Source of the DNA: Tetracladium setigerum
Lineage: Eukaryota; Ascomycota; Leotiomycetes; Helotiales
DNA: 64,000 nucleotides
Direction of reading: 5' to 3'
Assembly (NCBI GenBank): GCA_031472005.1
Contig: PZJY01000004.1
Location: 186,001-250,000, forward strand
Shown: in pieces, positions 22,691 through 32,756 of the stretch
Position numbering within the stretch: the stretch's first letter is position 1
How the letters are laid out: every line of letters starts with the position of its first letter
Notes under the pieces: model-generated
Database searches by the model: none
Seen by the model: only the letters and a program-made list of their open reading frames with translations
What the model was told of the DNA's origin: nothing
Program-made: the position numbers and the translations under genes

Positions 22691-23039
22691 TTTCGGTCGG
22701 TCATGCTAGGTATTGCTCGTGCGGTTACTTTTATTTAGTTGCGACCTTGGGACTTGTAAAACATAAATGCAGTAAGTTAGTGAAAATAAATGAGAGGCCT
22801 TGCATTTTCTCAATATCACTTCTTTTACCAGCAACCATGTGATCATGCACAGTGAGGTGTCAAAATCCGTGTGCACTCTGAAAAGTGTAAATGTGACAAC
22901 GGATCATGCCTTACCTTACTATATGCAGCTCGGATAGCGACGGCTGTTACGGATGGTAAGCCACACGCGTGACATTCTGCGCCACATGCATGACCAGGCT
23001 TAGAAGTAGTGGCTGAGGAAAATATAGCGAGCCCCATAT

Positions 23040-23440
23040 TTATACAGTATAATGTGGCAGCTCTAATACATATTAATAAGCACAAAATGAAGCTAAAACA
23101 TGGCGTTTCATACACACCTTCTCCTCACATCGGCGAAACTCCCGGGTTGTATCATTTCCACTTTAGGTGCCTTCAAAAATTAGAGCCATATTCTTCTGAT
23201 ATGTCACCTTTCCCTAAGTGCTCCGAATTTTAAAGAAACTCTTATAGTCGTGATTGAGCATGGGGGTACAGCCGAAATGGCGATCGGTGGCGTGATTAAA
23301 AGAATCGACAGCACAACCAACCACTGTTATTTTCTTCTTCCAAACTGGTCTCCTTGGAGAGAAATAGCTGAAGAATGTAACATTTTAAGCACAAACTCAT
23401 AAACCTGCAAAGAAAATAATTGTGATTAGTAAACTATGGA
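23040..23440. repeat. Right subterminal region shared with 34,270-34,620
   Basis: Non-coding or decayed sequence just inside the right TIR that aligns along its length with the region inside the TIR at 34,665. Shared words include GTGCTCCGAAT, GGCGTGATTRAAA-like and ATCGACAGCAC. It marks the two ends as one family. Confidence 0.75.
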
Positions 23441-23484
23441 TTTGTTTCGTTACAGGGTGCGTTTCGGCACGCAGGGACAGACGT
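23441..23484 (-). repeat. Right TIR of the 7.4 kb element
   Basis: Inverse of the left TIR with two differences. The same end, more diverged, occurs at 34,622-34,665. Confidence 0.95.
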
Positions 23485-23935
23485 TACATTTGGAGGTATT
23501 TTAACTTTCTCGAATTCGTTAAGAATAAATCTAAGAAAGATGTAGTATTTTTCGGACCTCTAACAGCAATCTTGACTATCGATTACTGGCTAATCCGACG
23601 TCGAAAATGGATAATCCCGCATTTGTACAAAAATGACGGCATTTACTGGTACACCTTTGGAATCAACTGGAGAGCATTCTTAACGTTCTTTTTTACCATT
23701 GTATGGTTCATGCGTAAGTATGCGCCAACCCCTGATAATAGTTAATTAACAGATATTAGCGGGACTTGTAAATGCTATCAATGGGGCGCCTGTAGCACAG
23801 GAGTGGATTCGAATGTTTCAGGTGAATTGGCTGGTTGGCTTTCCATCTGGATGTTTGATGTACTATGGATTAAGTACTATATTTCCACCACCTGGTCTTG
23901 GAGAACAAGCGAGCATGGACTCTGGGTTTTTGTAG
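23485..23935 (+). pseudogene. NCS1 family permease, 3' part (rest of exon 5, exons 6-7)
   Basis: Continuation of the permease cut at 16,120. After the TA, exon 5 finishes at 23,495. Introns 23496-23545 and 23714-23759 lead to exons 23546-23713 and 23760-23935. Encoded landmarks are FFGPLTAILTIDYWLIRRRKW, YWYTFGINWRAF, a PG before the last spans, and IFPPPGLGEQ near the C-terminus, all standard for fungal NCS1 proteins. The spliced frame ends at TAG 23,933-23,935. Joining 16,120 directly to 23,487 gives ...TVLSTFGVFFGP in frame. Confidence 0.9.
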
Positions 23936-24103
23936 GTGCATGCTTGTATTCGAAAGAGTCAGTATAGCGTCTAGCGTCATTGGTCGGCATTGTAACAAAC
24001 GTCGGTCCAATGACATAATGATCTGCCCGTCAGGTATCCAGTGTAAGCTACCCTTGAAATCAAAGTCATATAACTTACCTACCTTCGAATGAGATGCTGA
24101 CAT

Positions 24104-25579
24104 ATTCATTTCTACAGTCAGTTCTTTATCCTCAATAACGCATATTCACCCCCTCAAATTCATCACTTTCATCACCAACTCACTGATTCACTCACTACTA
24201 CCGAATTCATCATTTCATCACTAATTCAGCTATACGGTCACTCGATCACGTCTATCACTAAACGACTGGGAACACAATACTCTCCGGTTTTCACATAAAG
24301 GAATTTGTTCTGACTGGCTTTCATCACCTCGCATCGAACTATAGACCAGAGCCAATTGAACCCTACTATGGCTTATGAGAACCTAGCTCCCATAAGTCTG
24401 TGGATCACAGGGTAGTAAAATTCTGCATAAAGCAGTAGTAACAGAACTTGACTTCAGACATAGCTCTGGTACGACTTTTGAATGCTTCCTGCAGTGCATA
24501 TTTAAGTAGAGATATTTCTACATCTAAAGCAGTCCAGACTGCCCATAGCCTGCTTCATAGCTATTTGGTGCTTGACTCAAACATTTCTAATGTAAGCGAG
24601 TATTGTAACATGCGTCATGAAAACTCTCATAGTGGCTGTTTTCTCCATGTTGAACCTTTTTAACAGCTACTCCAGAAAACAAAACGCTTGATAGATGTTT
24701 TCCTGCAAGACAACATGCAGATTTTCTGTCACCCCTCCAGTACACTATTTCCCCCTGGGCGGCATCATGAATACAATATTTAAATTCCGTACTCGAGTTT
24801 AGATATCGTCACAAGGCAAATCACAATCAAAAATTTCGCGCGGATGACAACATTTAACTGGCTTCTGAAATAAGTCTTTCGCTCAGTGGGTGCGCATGGA
24901 AACTGCTATATATAAAATTGAAATGGTACAGGTTTAATCAATCGATTCAAAACCTTACGGATATCAAGTAGGGCACCATAGATCCTCTACACTGGGAGAT
25001 GCTTCATTAGCTATTTAAGTTACCACGTATTAAATGTATCTTGGGGGCGGAAGTAGACTAACAACTATAATACACTGCTAAAGCCTTGCTTCCGGTGTCA
25101 TATCTCTTCCCATCCTGGAAAAAAAGTGGCTTTTTCCTAGGGTCTACACATCCCATGGATCTTGATTTGCAACATGGGCATGATCGTATCTTTTTGATAT
25201 CTTTTATTGTTTACCTGTTGTTAGGATCGAGAAGTACCCTGTTCCATGATACTTGAAATGTTAGTTCTTAGACGGAGAACTGAGATATCTATTGAAAACA
25301 CCGGATCGTTCAAATCTGATATAGCTTTTGGATGGGGTTTTCCATAATCTATACCAGCTATATTATGCGTTATACGACTTTCTCATTTCTCTAGATCGAT
25401 TTCCCCGACAGATTTTGGGAACATGGCTTGTACGTGAACGGACGACCGTACGGATGAAATGGTGATAAAATGATGAAATTGGTAGTAGTGAGTGAATCAG
25501 TGAGTTATTGACGATAGTGATGAATTTGAGGGGATGAATATGCTTGATTGAGGATGAAGAACTGACTGCAGAAATGAAT
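24104..25579. repeat. Unit flanked by ~142-bp inverted repeats
   Basis: The arm 24,104-24,245 and the inverse of 25,436-25,579 are roughly 85-90% alike by eye. Both contain AACTCACTGATTCACTCACT. The 1.2 kb between them is AT-rich and has no gene. It looks like a non-autonomous transposon or foldback element. Clear target duplications are not visible. Confidence 0.75.
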
Positions 25580-25690
25580 CTGTGCCATAAGGGCCTTATA
25601 TACATGCAAATCAAGGGGATTTGGTATCATCCTATTGCTCGATGAGTCGAATACGCCTTTTGATGGCATATACCTTGCATTTGATGCAAA

Positions 25691-25738
25691 ACATGCTGTA
25701 AAACATGCTGTAAAACATGCTGTAAAACATGCTGTAAA
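25691..25738 (+). repeat. 12-bp tandem repeat, four perfect units
   Basis: ACATGCTGTAAA repeated four times, followed by a diverged fifth unit. Confidence 0.95.
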
Positions 25739-26789
25739 ACAGGCTGATGCAAAACAGGCCAAAACAGGTCGATTTGGGTGAATTCACAGGTTCAACACTT
25801 GTAGTACTGCTGGTTTCTATCAAGTTCTATCATAGGCAACGCCTATTCAGTACTGATAACATATATTGTGTAGATTGTCTACCATGTCCTTCAAGATCCT
25901 TTTATTTCACCAAATTGCCTTTGCAGTACTGCTTACCACCGTTTTAGTCATCCATAGTATATATATGATGGAAGTGGATCTGGAAAATTCGCTGCGTGCT
26001 AGTGTAACACGCATTGAACTGCGGATTTGTAGCAGGAAAGCGTGCGACCGTCGGTTCAGGGAGAAAGACCTATTAGACTAAATGTGGTGAAGGGATGGCA
26101 TAAGTTTATCATCATTTCTAGGAGGTTTATCGTCTGGATGTCGGACAATGAGTATTGCTCAACTTTGAATCTGTGGAGGGGGCAGCTCGGTTCGCCTTTG
26201 GGGTATTGTCCTTGAGAGTTACGGGTGTGGTAAATTATCTGTTGTAAGCTTTGTGGAAACAGGGCTGATAACTATCTGGCATGGAATATCTGGCTTAGAT
26301 GTTGTCTAAGTGGGCAACACAATGAGTTCGATTGGGACGCATATTCTCGTACTGGTCTGATAAGTCCCGAATCCGTGCCCGTTCGTCCTAAAGCGAACAG
26401 TTTAGCCTCACAAAAAGGTTGGATATGTACCACAATGTACATCTAGACCCCTTCCGTCAATATTCTCCACCCCCATTCTTTTTCAACGATTTAGCTGGAG
26501 CTTTGCTGGTCGGCGATTTTACATTAGTGAGACTGTTGGTTCCTTCGTCCGTTCTGGGTAATTCGTCAAAAGAATTTCGAGACCAATTCAACATGCTGGA
26601 TTGTTGAGTGTCCAGATTGTAACAAAGAATCCGTGCTTGTCTTCCCAAGGCAACATTGTTGCGCTGTTGTGCGGGCGAATGGGCGTTACCTCAAACGTGT
26701 CTTCAAAATAGCCAGTTCCAATGTTCAGATAAACCACTGATCTTAAGCCCTACCTCTTAACAAGATAGGTTTGTATTTGGAACAAATTT
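25739..26789. other. Intergenic
   Basis: No supported gene. Immediately downstream of the dynamin gene, a minus-strand stretch around 26,640-26,700 reads gene-like (TIWTLNNPA) but does not match dynamin. Confidence 0.4.
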
Positions 26790-27803
26790 TCAAAAGCTCA
26801 CCTCTTCCTTATGCAAATTGTTGTCACTGCGGATAATCTTGGGGGTGGGAACCGCATATGAGTAACAGTCAAACACGACATTGACGCTCCGAACACTTTT
26901 CTTGCTGTGTTGCATATAGATGATGTTGTGGTACTCATCTCGCTTTCTCTCAACACTGGATATATTCTGACTCAATTGAGAAGGAGTCGGATTTTTCAGT
27001 AAGAAGAAACCAAGCTTCAACTTTGTCGTATCTTGATTCTTGGCTAACAATGCGATTCGGGCCTCGGTACCACTGTTGATCAGATCTGGTTTTGTGATGA
27101 TTCCCACAGTTCTTTTCCCCGCACTATCATATATGCGAGAGCGTCGAATAATCTTCTGGTTGGCGATATCGTTGGTTGCCTGGACAACTGCAAGAATAAT
27201 CGTACGAGGGTTTTCGAGATAGCTGTTAACGAGATTGGACACAGTCTCAATGTCTGCTTCGCTCTGTTCTTCACTACCAACCTCAATAAGCCCAGGTAGA
27301 TCCTCAACGGTCAGGTGAAGCCCAGTATCTCCAACGACCTCAATCCGAAGAACGTCTGCGCCGAATGCTGGACCCTCTTGAACACCATCATATCCTCGGA
27401 TGCGCATGAGCTTAGTGGCATCCGAGATCACATCAGGAAGTTCAGAGAAGTCTGCCAACTCCCGTCGATATGATCTGACGCGCTCTTTGTCGCTTCCACT
27501 GCGTGAGGTATGGGGGATGACGGTCGCTGTTACGCTACTTGTGGTGAGATCATGACGGAGAATGATTTCGGTTGCAAACTTCGTACAGACGCCATCCTTA
27601 CGAGGAAATGGAATCCCAGTGATGCCTTCAAATACTGAACTCTTCCCAGCAGACTGATCCCCACATACGACAAGCTGAGGGAGTGAAATGTGATCTCCAA
27701 CGCCAGTTGCCCGAACGCGCTCGATTTGATTGAGTTTGTGAGTAGATTTGACAGTCCGAAAACCTGTAAGATTTGTGGGCTCCTGCCTGTCGTGAATTAC
27801 CAT
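26790..27803 (-). CDS. Dynamin-like GTPase, GTPase domain only
   Basis: A 337-residue protein with an Mx/dynamin-type G domain: P-loop GDQSAGKSS at 48-56, switch II DLPGL at 168-172 and TKPD at 237-240, with KSTHKLNQIERVRATG as the leading helix. Fungi carry many such Mx-like dynamins besides Vps1 and Dnm1, and their roles are unknown. Homology stops at about residue 290 (SSVERKRDE). The last 47 residues are unlike dynamin, and the middle and GED stalk regions that drive assembly are absent. The frame ends at GAG|GTGAGC, a possible donor. It is probably a 3'-truncated gene, unless a distant exon was missed. Confidence 0.82.
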   Translation of the reverse strand: MVIHDRQEPTNLTGFRTVKSTHKLNQIERVRATGVGDHISLPQLVVCGDQSAGKSSVFEGITGIPFPRKDGVCTKFATEIILRHDLTTSSVTATVIPHTSRSGSDKERVRSYRRELADFSELPDVISDATKLMRIRGYDGVQEGPAFGADVLRIEVVGDTGLHLTVEDLPGLIEVGSEEQSEADIETVSNLVNSYLENPRTIILAVVQATNDIANQKIIRRSRIYDSAGKRTVGIITKPDLINSGTEARIALLAKNQDTTKLKLGFFLLKNPTPSQLSQNISSVERKRDEYHNIIYMQHSKKSVRSVNVVFDCYSYAVPTPKIIRSDNNLHKEEVSF

Positions 27804-27949
27804 CGTGAAGAGAGGGACTTGATTGTTTTGCCGTGAAAGTAGTGGTCACCACTTGAACATTATATAGGTATAAAGCGCGGTCGTAGGAAACAGATAAACC
27901 TGGTGTTGGCAGCGGGGACTCATATTATGAAGACCATTTATGTTGAAAT

Positions 27950-28056
27950 ATCTTGCAAGGTCTCAGACTGTCAAATCTACTCACAAACTCAGTCAGATCG
28001 ACCGCGTTCGGGTAACTGGCGTTAGGCATCACATCTCTGAGGGATGGTACGAGATG
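27950..28056 (+). pseudogene. Dynamin N-terminal fragment, head-to-head with the gene
   Basis: About 100 bp repeat, in inverted orientation, the 5' coding part of the neighbouring dynamin gene (27,665-27,765). The frame reads QTVKSTHKLSQIDRVRVTG, with several differences, and breaks off before the P-loop. Confidence 0.85.
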
Positions 28057-28442
28057 TGATGGTTATATCCATCATGGACTTCTAAGAAGCTAACAACGCC
28101 ACTTCTCAAATGGGGCAAGGATTATTATCATTAACAGCAGAAAGCGGGATAGCATGTCTCGAAATTATAAAAGGAAGTATTGTGGCGCAATTCTGCATCC
28201 AGTCATTGCTCTATCACATTATAAGTCCAGAAGTATAGGATAGACACTATTTGAAATATACCCGTGGCTGAACGGAGAACAACCATTTTCTGTGTGAGAT
28301 TACACTCAGATACTTTGTGTCTCAACGCTACAGCAATGGACACCTTGTAACATGGTGATTTCCAAATGCAAGACTCCAGATACAAAATGTTTCACCTAAG
28401 ACAACCAACAACAAAAGGTACCCCAGTTAATCCAAAATGTGA

Positions 28443-28960
28443 TCAAGACGAGGCGTAGTCGCAAACCGTGAGTAGTACATTCAGAATTGCTCTGAAGTGT
28501 GCTGCAATCTGGAGAAAGGGAATGGGGCGAAGATACACTTCAATCACGATGCGTGTCCATGCGATATCCTCATGATGGAACCTGATGTTAGGCATATGTC
28601 TGGACTTTTTAACCTTCTTTTCGAAGTGGATTGCACCGTTCCACTGAACTGATTTTGTCGATTGAAGGCTGCGTTTCGACTTGATTTTCTTTTGGGCTCT
28701 TAAATCGTTCCTTAATCTTCGCAACTAGTCCAGACGCGAAGGTGTCATGCAAACTACGCCACGCGCTGAAACCATCAACAAATTCTATCACTTACGTGTC
28801 ATCGGTGTATTCCCAGAGCTCCACATTGTCTTTCAATTGACGTTGTAAGTCCACGTAATCCTCACTATTGAGCTGGTACACAGCCCAGGGCACGCCTTTC
28901 CCACAACCTTAGAAGACACGAAAACTTTGTGACGCGTCCTGCAGACTTGGCGTCGGCGGA
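28443..28960 (-). pseudogene. PD-(D/E)XK-like gene, decayed
   Basis: Broken relative of the gene at 32,757-33,957. On the minus strand one can read YQLNSEDYVDLQRQLKDN with LWEY, then after a GTAAGT...TTTCAG intron SLHDTFASGLVAKIKERF, and in a shifted frame MPNIRFHHEDIAWTRIVIEV, where the intact family has PD-x-RF and the catalytic strand E. At least one frameshift and stops separate the parts, and nothing after about 28,443 matches. Confidence 0.65.
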
Positions 28961-29194
28961 GAACGGCGGAGAAGTGTGTTTTCGAAGGGCTATTGATAAT
29001 GCTTCCTGGAGGTGTAATCTGCTCCAGCGGTTTCAGCAGCGCCATAGGCGTTGTGACGATACAGCCTGGAAATAATTGTGGTGTATTGTTACGAGGAAGG
29101 GGAGGAGAGAGACCGTTATTGTTGTGCAGTTTACTGTATAAAAAACATATGATGTATAATTGCATAATCAACCAAAAGAACCCCCAAATTGAAG

Positions 29195-30176
29195 CTATAG
29201 ACCTATCTTTATAGCATGTCTTTCAAGAGCTAACCTCTTCTTCTCATGCCCAACAAGCAATTTGTTTCTCTCCTTATTATATAAGTACTCGTCCTCTGCA
29301 GAAATCTCTCCAGATCTTCCATCGTAATCGACATTGTGCCAAGTTTCCCAGAATTCGATCAGGTCCCAAGTCATGCTGTCTTCAATTGCATCTTGCCATT
29401 CCTTGAATTCTTCGTGATCTAGGAAGAAGTCGATATCTAAAAGCCACCAATCGTATAAGCTAGTGCCAATTCCGTCATCTAGGTCGGTAAAAACACGGGA
29501 ATTGGCGATTTTCCTAGTCTTCGCATTTGCGCAATCATCGAAAAGCCGGTGAGAGATCCAATCCAAGGGCGCTCTGGCTCCAAATTTCCGTGCAAAAGCA
29601 ACCTAGGCTAACACCCATTTCCCAGGGGTCTTCAAGCTTAAGCTTTTGTGCAAAATACAACCGTACTTTAGCGGTGGACAGTTGCGGGAGGTATGGTAGT
29701 TGCAAGCCTCAACTCATCAAAGTCTCCAAAGAGACCCTATGTCGCACATACGTCTCAGGTATAGCCCACTCAAAGACGACCTCGTAAAAGAATTTATTCG
29801 GATTCGAGTGTTGGCATTTCTCTGCTAAATATTTCGCGGAATGTATTCGGGTAGCCGTTCCATCTATCGTGAATGGGACCTTGATGAAAGCGATCCAAAT
29901 CTCGGCCGACGATTCGCCATCTTCATAGTGCTTGTTAAAAGCACGCGTCAAAGTATCAACGACACGAATACTACCCGACACTAAAGCTGTGGGCTCTCGA
30001 TTCGATTTGTTGGCATGATTTCGGAACTCTTCAACAAGAGCCGCGTCGGACAATGGACCACCACCGCGCCCCTTTGCAGAGACGAATTTCCCAGCACTGC
30101 TTTCGGAGTATACTCGAGTATATATCGTGGGATTAGCCATAGCTCGGCTGTCTGGCGCAGCACAGCAAGCATCCAA
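29195..30176 (-). pseudogene. DUF7587-like gene, broken
   Basis: The first frame (30176-29709) carries TIYTRVYSESSAGKF, EPTALVSGSIRVVDTL, EIWIAFIKVP and EVVFEWAIPETY, the DUF7587 order. It stops at a TGA after SLETLMS. The reading continues through STAKVRLYFAQKL and LEDPWEMGVSLGCF, then needs a one-base shift near 29,590 to enter PLDWISHRLF of the frame 29566-29195. It ends in an acidic and then basic tail. One nonsense codon and one frameshift break an otherwise recognisable gene. It is a distant relative of the cargo gene at 17,087. Confidence 0.68.
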
Positions 30177-30893
30177 GCTCTTGTACCCCAGATTCTAGCG
30201 TTCCACACAGACTGCTCGATTGAGGACTACAGGACAATAGCTTTCGTTTTGGAGGAGGTGCTGGTGCAGCAGCAGATTCGAGATCGGACACGATGCTGGT
30301 TGACTGGGCTGTGGGTCTTCAGTGAGGTCTTAATCACCTTGCAACTTACTTTGATCACGCTCTGCTTCAGCGCAGATGTCAAGACTGCCAGGCGCTTAAT
30401 ATCGTCGCGGTTCAAGAGTTGGGTGGTAGGATAGTGCCAAGTTAGTTTCAGTAATGCACGGCCGTTGATTGAGTAGGGATGGCCACTTATCTAATCTTCA
30501 CTGCATGCCGCCTGTTAATTGTAGTGAACATCTTCTCCTATTGCCATTCCGATTTGGATTTTGGAGGTGATATGCTATGGTTTCGGTCATGGCACATATT
30601 TGGCAGATAGAGAGACTGTACCGTAGAAGCTCATACTCCGTAGATTGCTTGCGCTCATCGTTTCCCCGCAAACTTTACCACCATTTCAGCGTCCAATAAC
30701 ACACGGGTCTCGATCAACCTTACGCCACACACGGGACTATATGTGATAGTGGCTGTGTAGGACTTCATATGTACCCTCGGACGTAATTCTCCCCATCGAC
30801 AACATGCCTTGAAACTACCGTCCAGCTAAATCGTAACTTACGTCGACCGCCTCGATTCGACTTGTACTCTTGACACAACATTAGTATGCAAAG
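30177..30893. other. Intergenic between divergent genes
   Basis: No supported gene. It should contain the promoters of the broken DUF7587 gene and of the gene starting at 30,894. Confidence 0.4.
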
Positions 30894-32464
30894 ATGGTAG
30901 ACAATCACAATCATCAGATCTGCCTGGGTATTCCAATCCCTTTGAGTGTCCAGGCGCTGCCCCACACACCACCAGTCAGCATTCATCATCTAGGTGATTT
31001 AAATTCTCTCCAAGCTCTCAGAGATCTCGGAAAGGAGTTCGATGTGCCCTGCGATGAGATCGACCAAGCGTGCAATCTTGCGTCCGGCCCATCAGATGTG
31101 GTTGTGATTCTGGAGCGGCCAAGGACAAGAAGTTCTCACAACTACGGACATCCGTTTCCACAATTTGTGGGCTATTGCAAAACACTGTGGGCAGTGGATG
31201 AGCTTATCCGATTTGCAACCAATGGTGTGCGAAGCATTCACACCGTGACTGTTCTAGATGCATTCTCCTTTAACCCCAAGGATGAGCGTCGCATACCAGA
31301 CGAACGATGTCATCAGCTCCTGGCAGAGATTCTGAGAGCCAAGAAGCCGAAAGTGGTTATTCGTTGCCACAGGAACGAATACAAGGACTCTTGGATGAAG
31401 CAGTTCGAACTCCCCGGCGAAGACTACAAGTTTGTGCGAGCTGAGTTTCAAGCTGGTGGAGATCACAGGACAATAGCACTACAATCTTTTCATCCATCTC
31501 TGGCTGTCAATAACGCCGCTCGCAGACCCGAATATCGTTGTCTCTTGATCTACCACTTCATTGCAGCATTCGCCGAACTGAGTGGAGTATCCCAGCTTCA
31601 TGAGGATGCAGAGGAAATTCGTCAATTGTGCGTGAGAAAAGGGTACAGTCTCTCCATACAATCAGCATCACTTTCACTGATTATTCTTTTAGCAAGAGAG
31701 ACGGCCAGAAGCTTTCAAGCTGGAACGCACCAATCTACCTAATAAAGGCGCTGGAACGGCGATACGGCGGTCTACAAGGAGGATATCCCCAAATATTTGC
31801 AGATGATTTGGAGTATAAAACGCTTCAAAGAAATACCAAGATACTTTCGACAATGTACGATTGGCTAGAATATCTGGCAGGACAGTATTATACATTTGGC
31901 GCCCTTGGTATAGCAGAAGCTGTTTTGTTTTTATGGAAGGAGCATTTCGAGTTAAATCCACTTTACGAACAAGTGACAACGCTGCTCTTTCACAGCGGCA
32001 GCAAACAGCAGGGTTGGTTCCCAACGGCGAAGCACAAGCTTCCACTTACAGAGGCCCTCTCTAGACTCCATGTTAGCAGCTCTTTGCCTTGTCAGATGAT
32101 GGTAGGACTGCACTCGCCCGAAATTGTTGAGATCAACAACAAAGCGGTTATGTGCATTTCTAACACCCTTGCAGAGTGGAGAGAAGTACGGAAGTCTCAT
32201 CAGGTGCACACGAATTACCGAGCAGCATGCAATGAGATTGCCGGCCTTGTTCACACGCAGAACTCACTTATCGATGTGTATGTCCGTAAATCCCCGCTGA
32301 CTCAACTTTCTCGCATCTTGAAGGTTCAAAAACTGGTTACCAATTGCGAAATCATGGCTGAAATCATCAAAATGGAGGAATATCATTCAGATAAACCAAA
32401 AGAAAAAATATCTGAAGATTTAGCTCTCTTGCGCTTCTACCTGCAACAGCTTATCTCCATGTAG
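30894..32464 (+). CDS. Unknown fungal protein with possible UDG-like core
   Basis: Two exons, 30894-31642 and 31693-32464, joined through GG|C by a 50 bp GTACAG...TTTTAG intron, give 506 residues with no stop or frameshift. Residues 68-230 read as an alternating beta/alpha domain (VVVILERPRT, TVTVLDAFSFNP, PKVVIRCHRNEY, TIALQSFHPSLAVNN). The HPS at 200-202 at the end of a strand recalls motif 2 of uracil-DNA glycosylases. That assignment is inference. The C-terminal half is helical with no recognised domain. It lies between a broken DUF7587 gene and a PD-(D/E)XK-like gene, convergent with the latter. Confidence 0.8.
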
Positions 32465-32756
32465 GCTCGACAATCGTTTTGGATGTGGGACGGTAACCAT
32501 GTTGGTTTTATTGGGTCTTCGAGACTAGTTGACGCGGAGCTGAAAGTCTGGTTTAACTTAAGACACGGAGTCATTATTTAGGAAGCTTAAGTAAAAGTTT
32601 AACAAGCGGCATAAGCGAAAGCCCATGATGAAAGCACTGACAGTGCTTGTTTGATTCAGTGATAAATATTACAGTTGCACATTGAATGAACATAATTAAA
32701 GGGAAGGAGGGAAAAGGCATCTGGAGCACTTGGATCTGAAAGAGATCGAGCATGCA
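32465..32756. other. Convergent 3' intergenic region
   Basis: About 290 bp between two 3' ends. Nothing else seen. Confidence 0.5.

Larger units (their letters stand above)
16121..23484. mobile_element. Cargo-carrying TIR transposon (pogo/Fot-like), 7,364 bp
   Basis: Both ends carry a 44 bp terminal inverted repeat with two mismatches, beginning ACGTCTGTCCCT, and TA stands on each side (16119-16120 and 23485-23486). Inside are a DUF7587 gene (+), a pogo/Fot transposase (-), an APH-like gene (+) and a Lys/Glu-rich ORF (-). TA target, TIR length and the DD35D transposase all fit the Fot1/pogo group, but most such elements are about 2 kb and encode only transposase. The internal transposase could be the element's own or nested. 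I searched for a separate TIR pair around 18,335-20,460 and saw none. Confidence 0.85.

Noticed and set aside
25691..25738. CRISPR-like array
   Set aside because: Units are contiguous 12-mers without spacers; a simple tandem repeat in a eukaryote.
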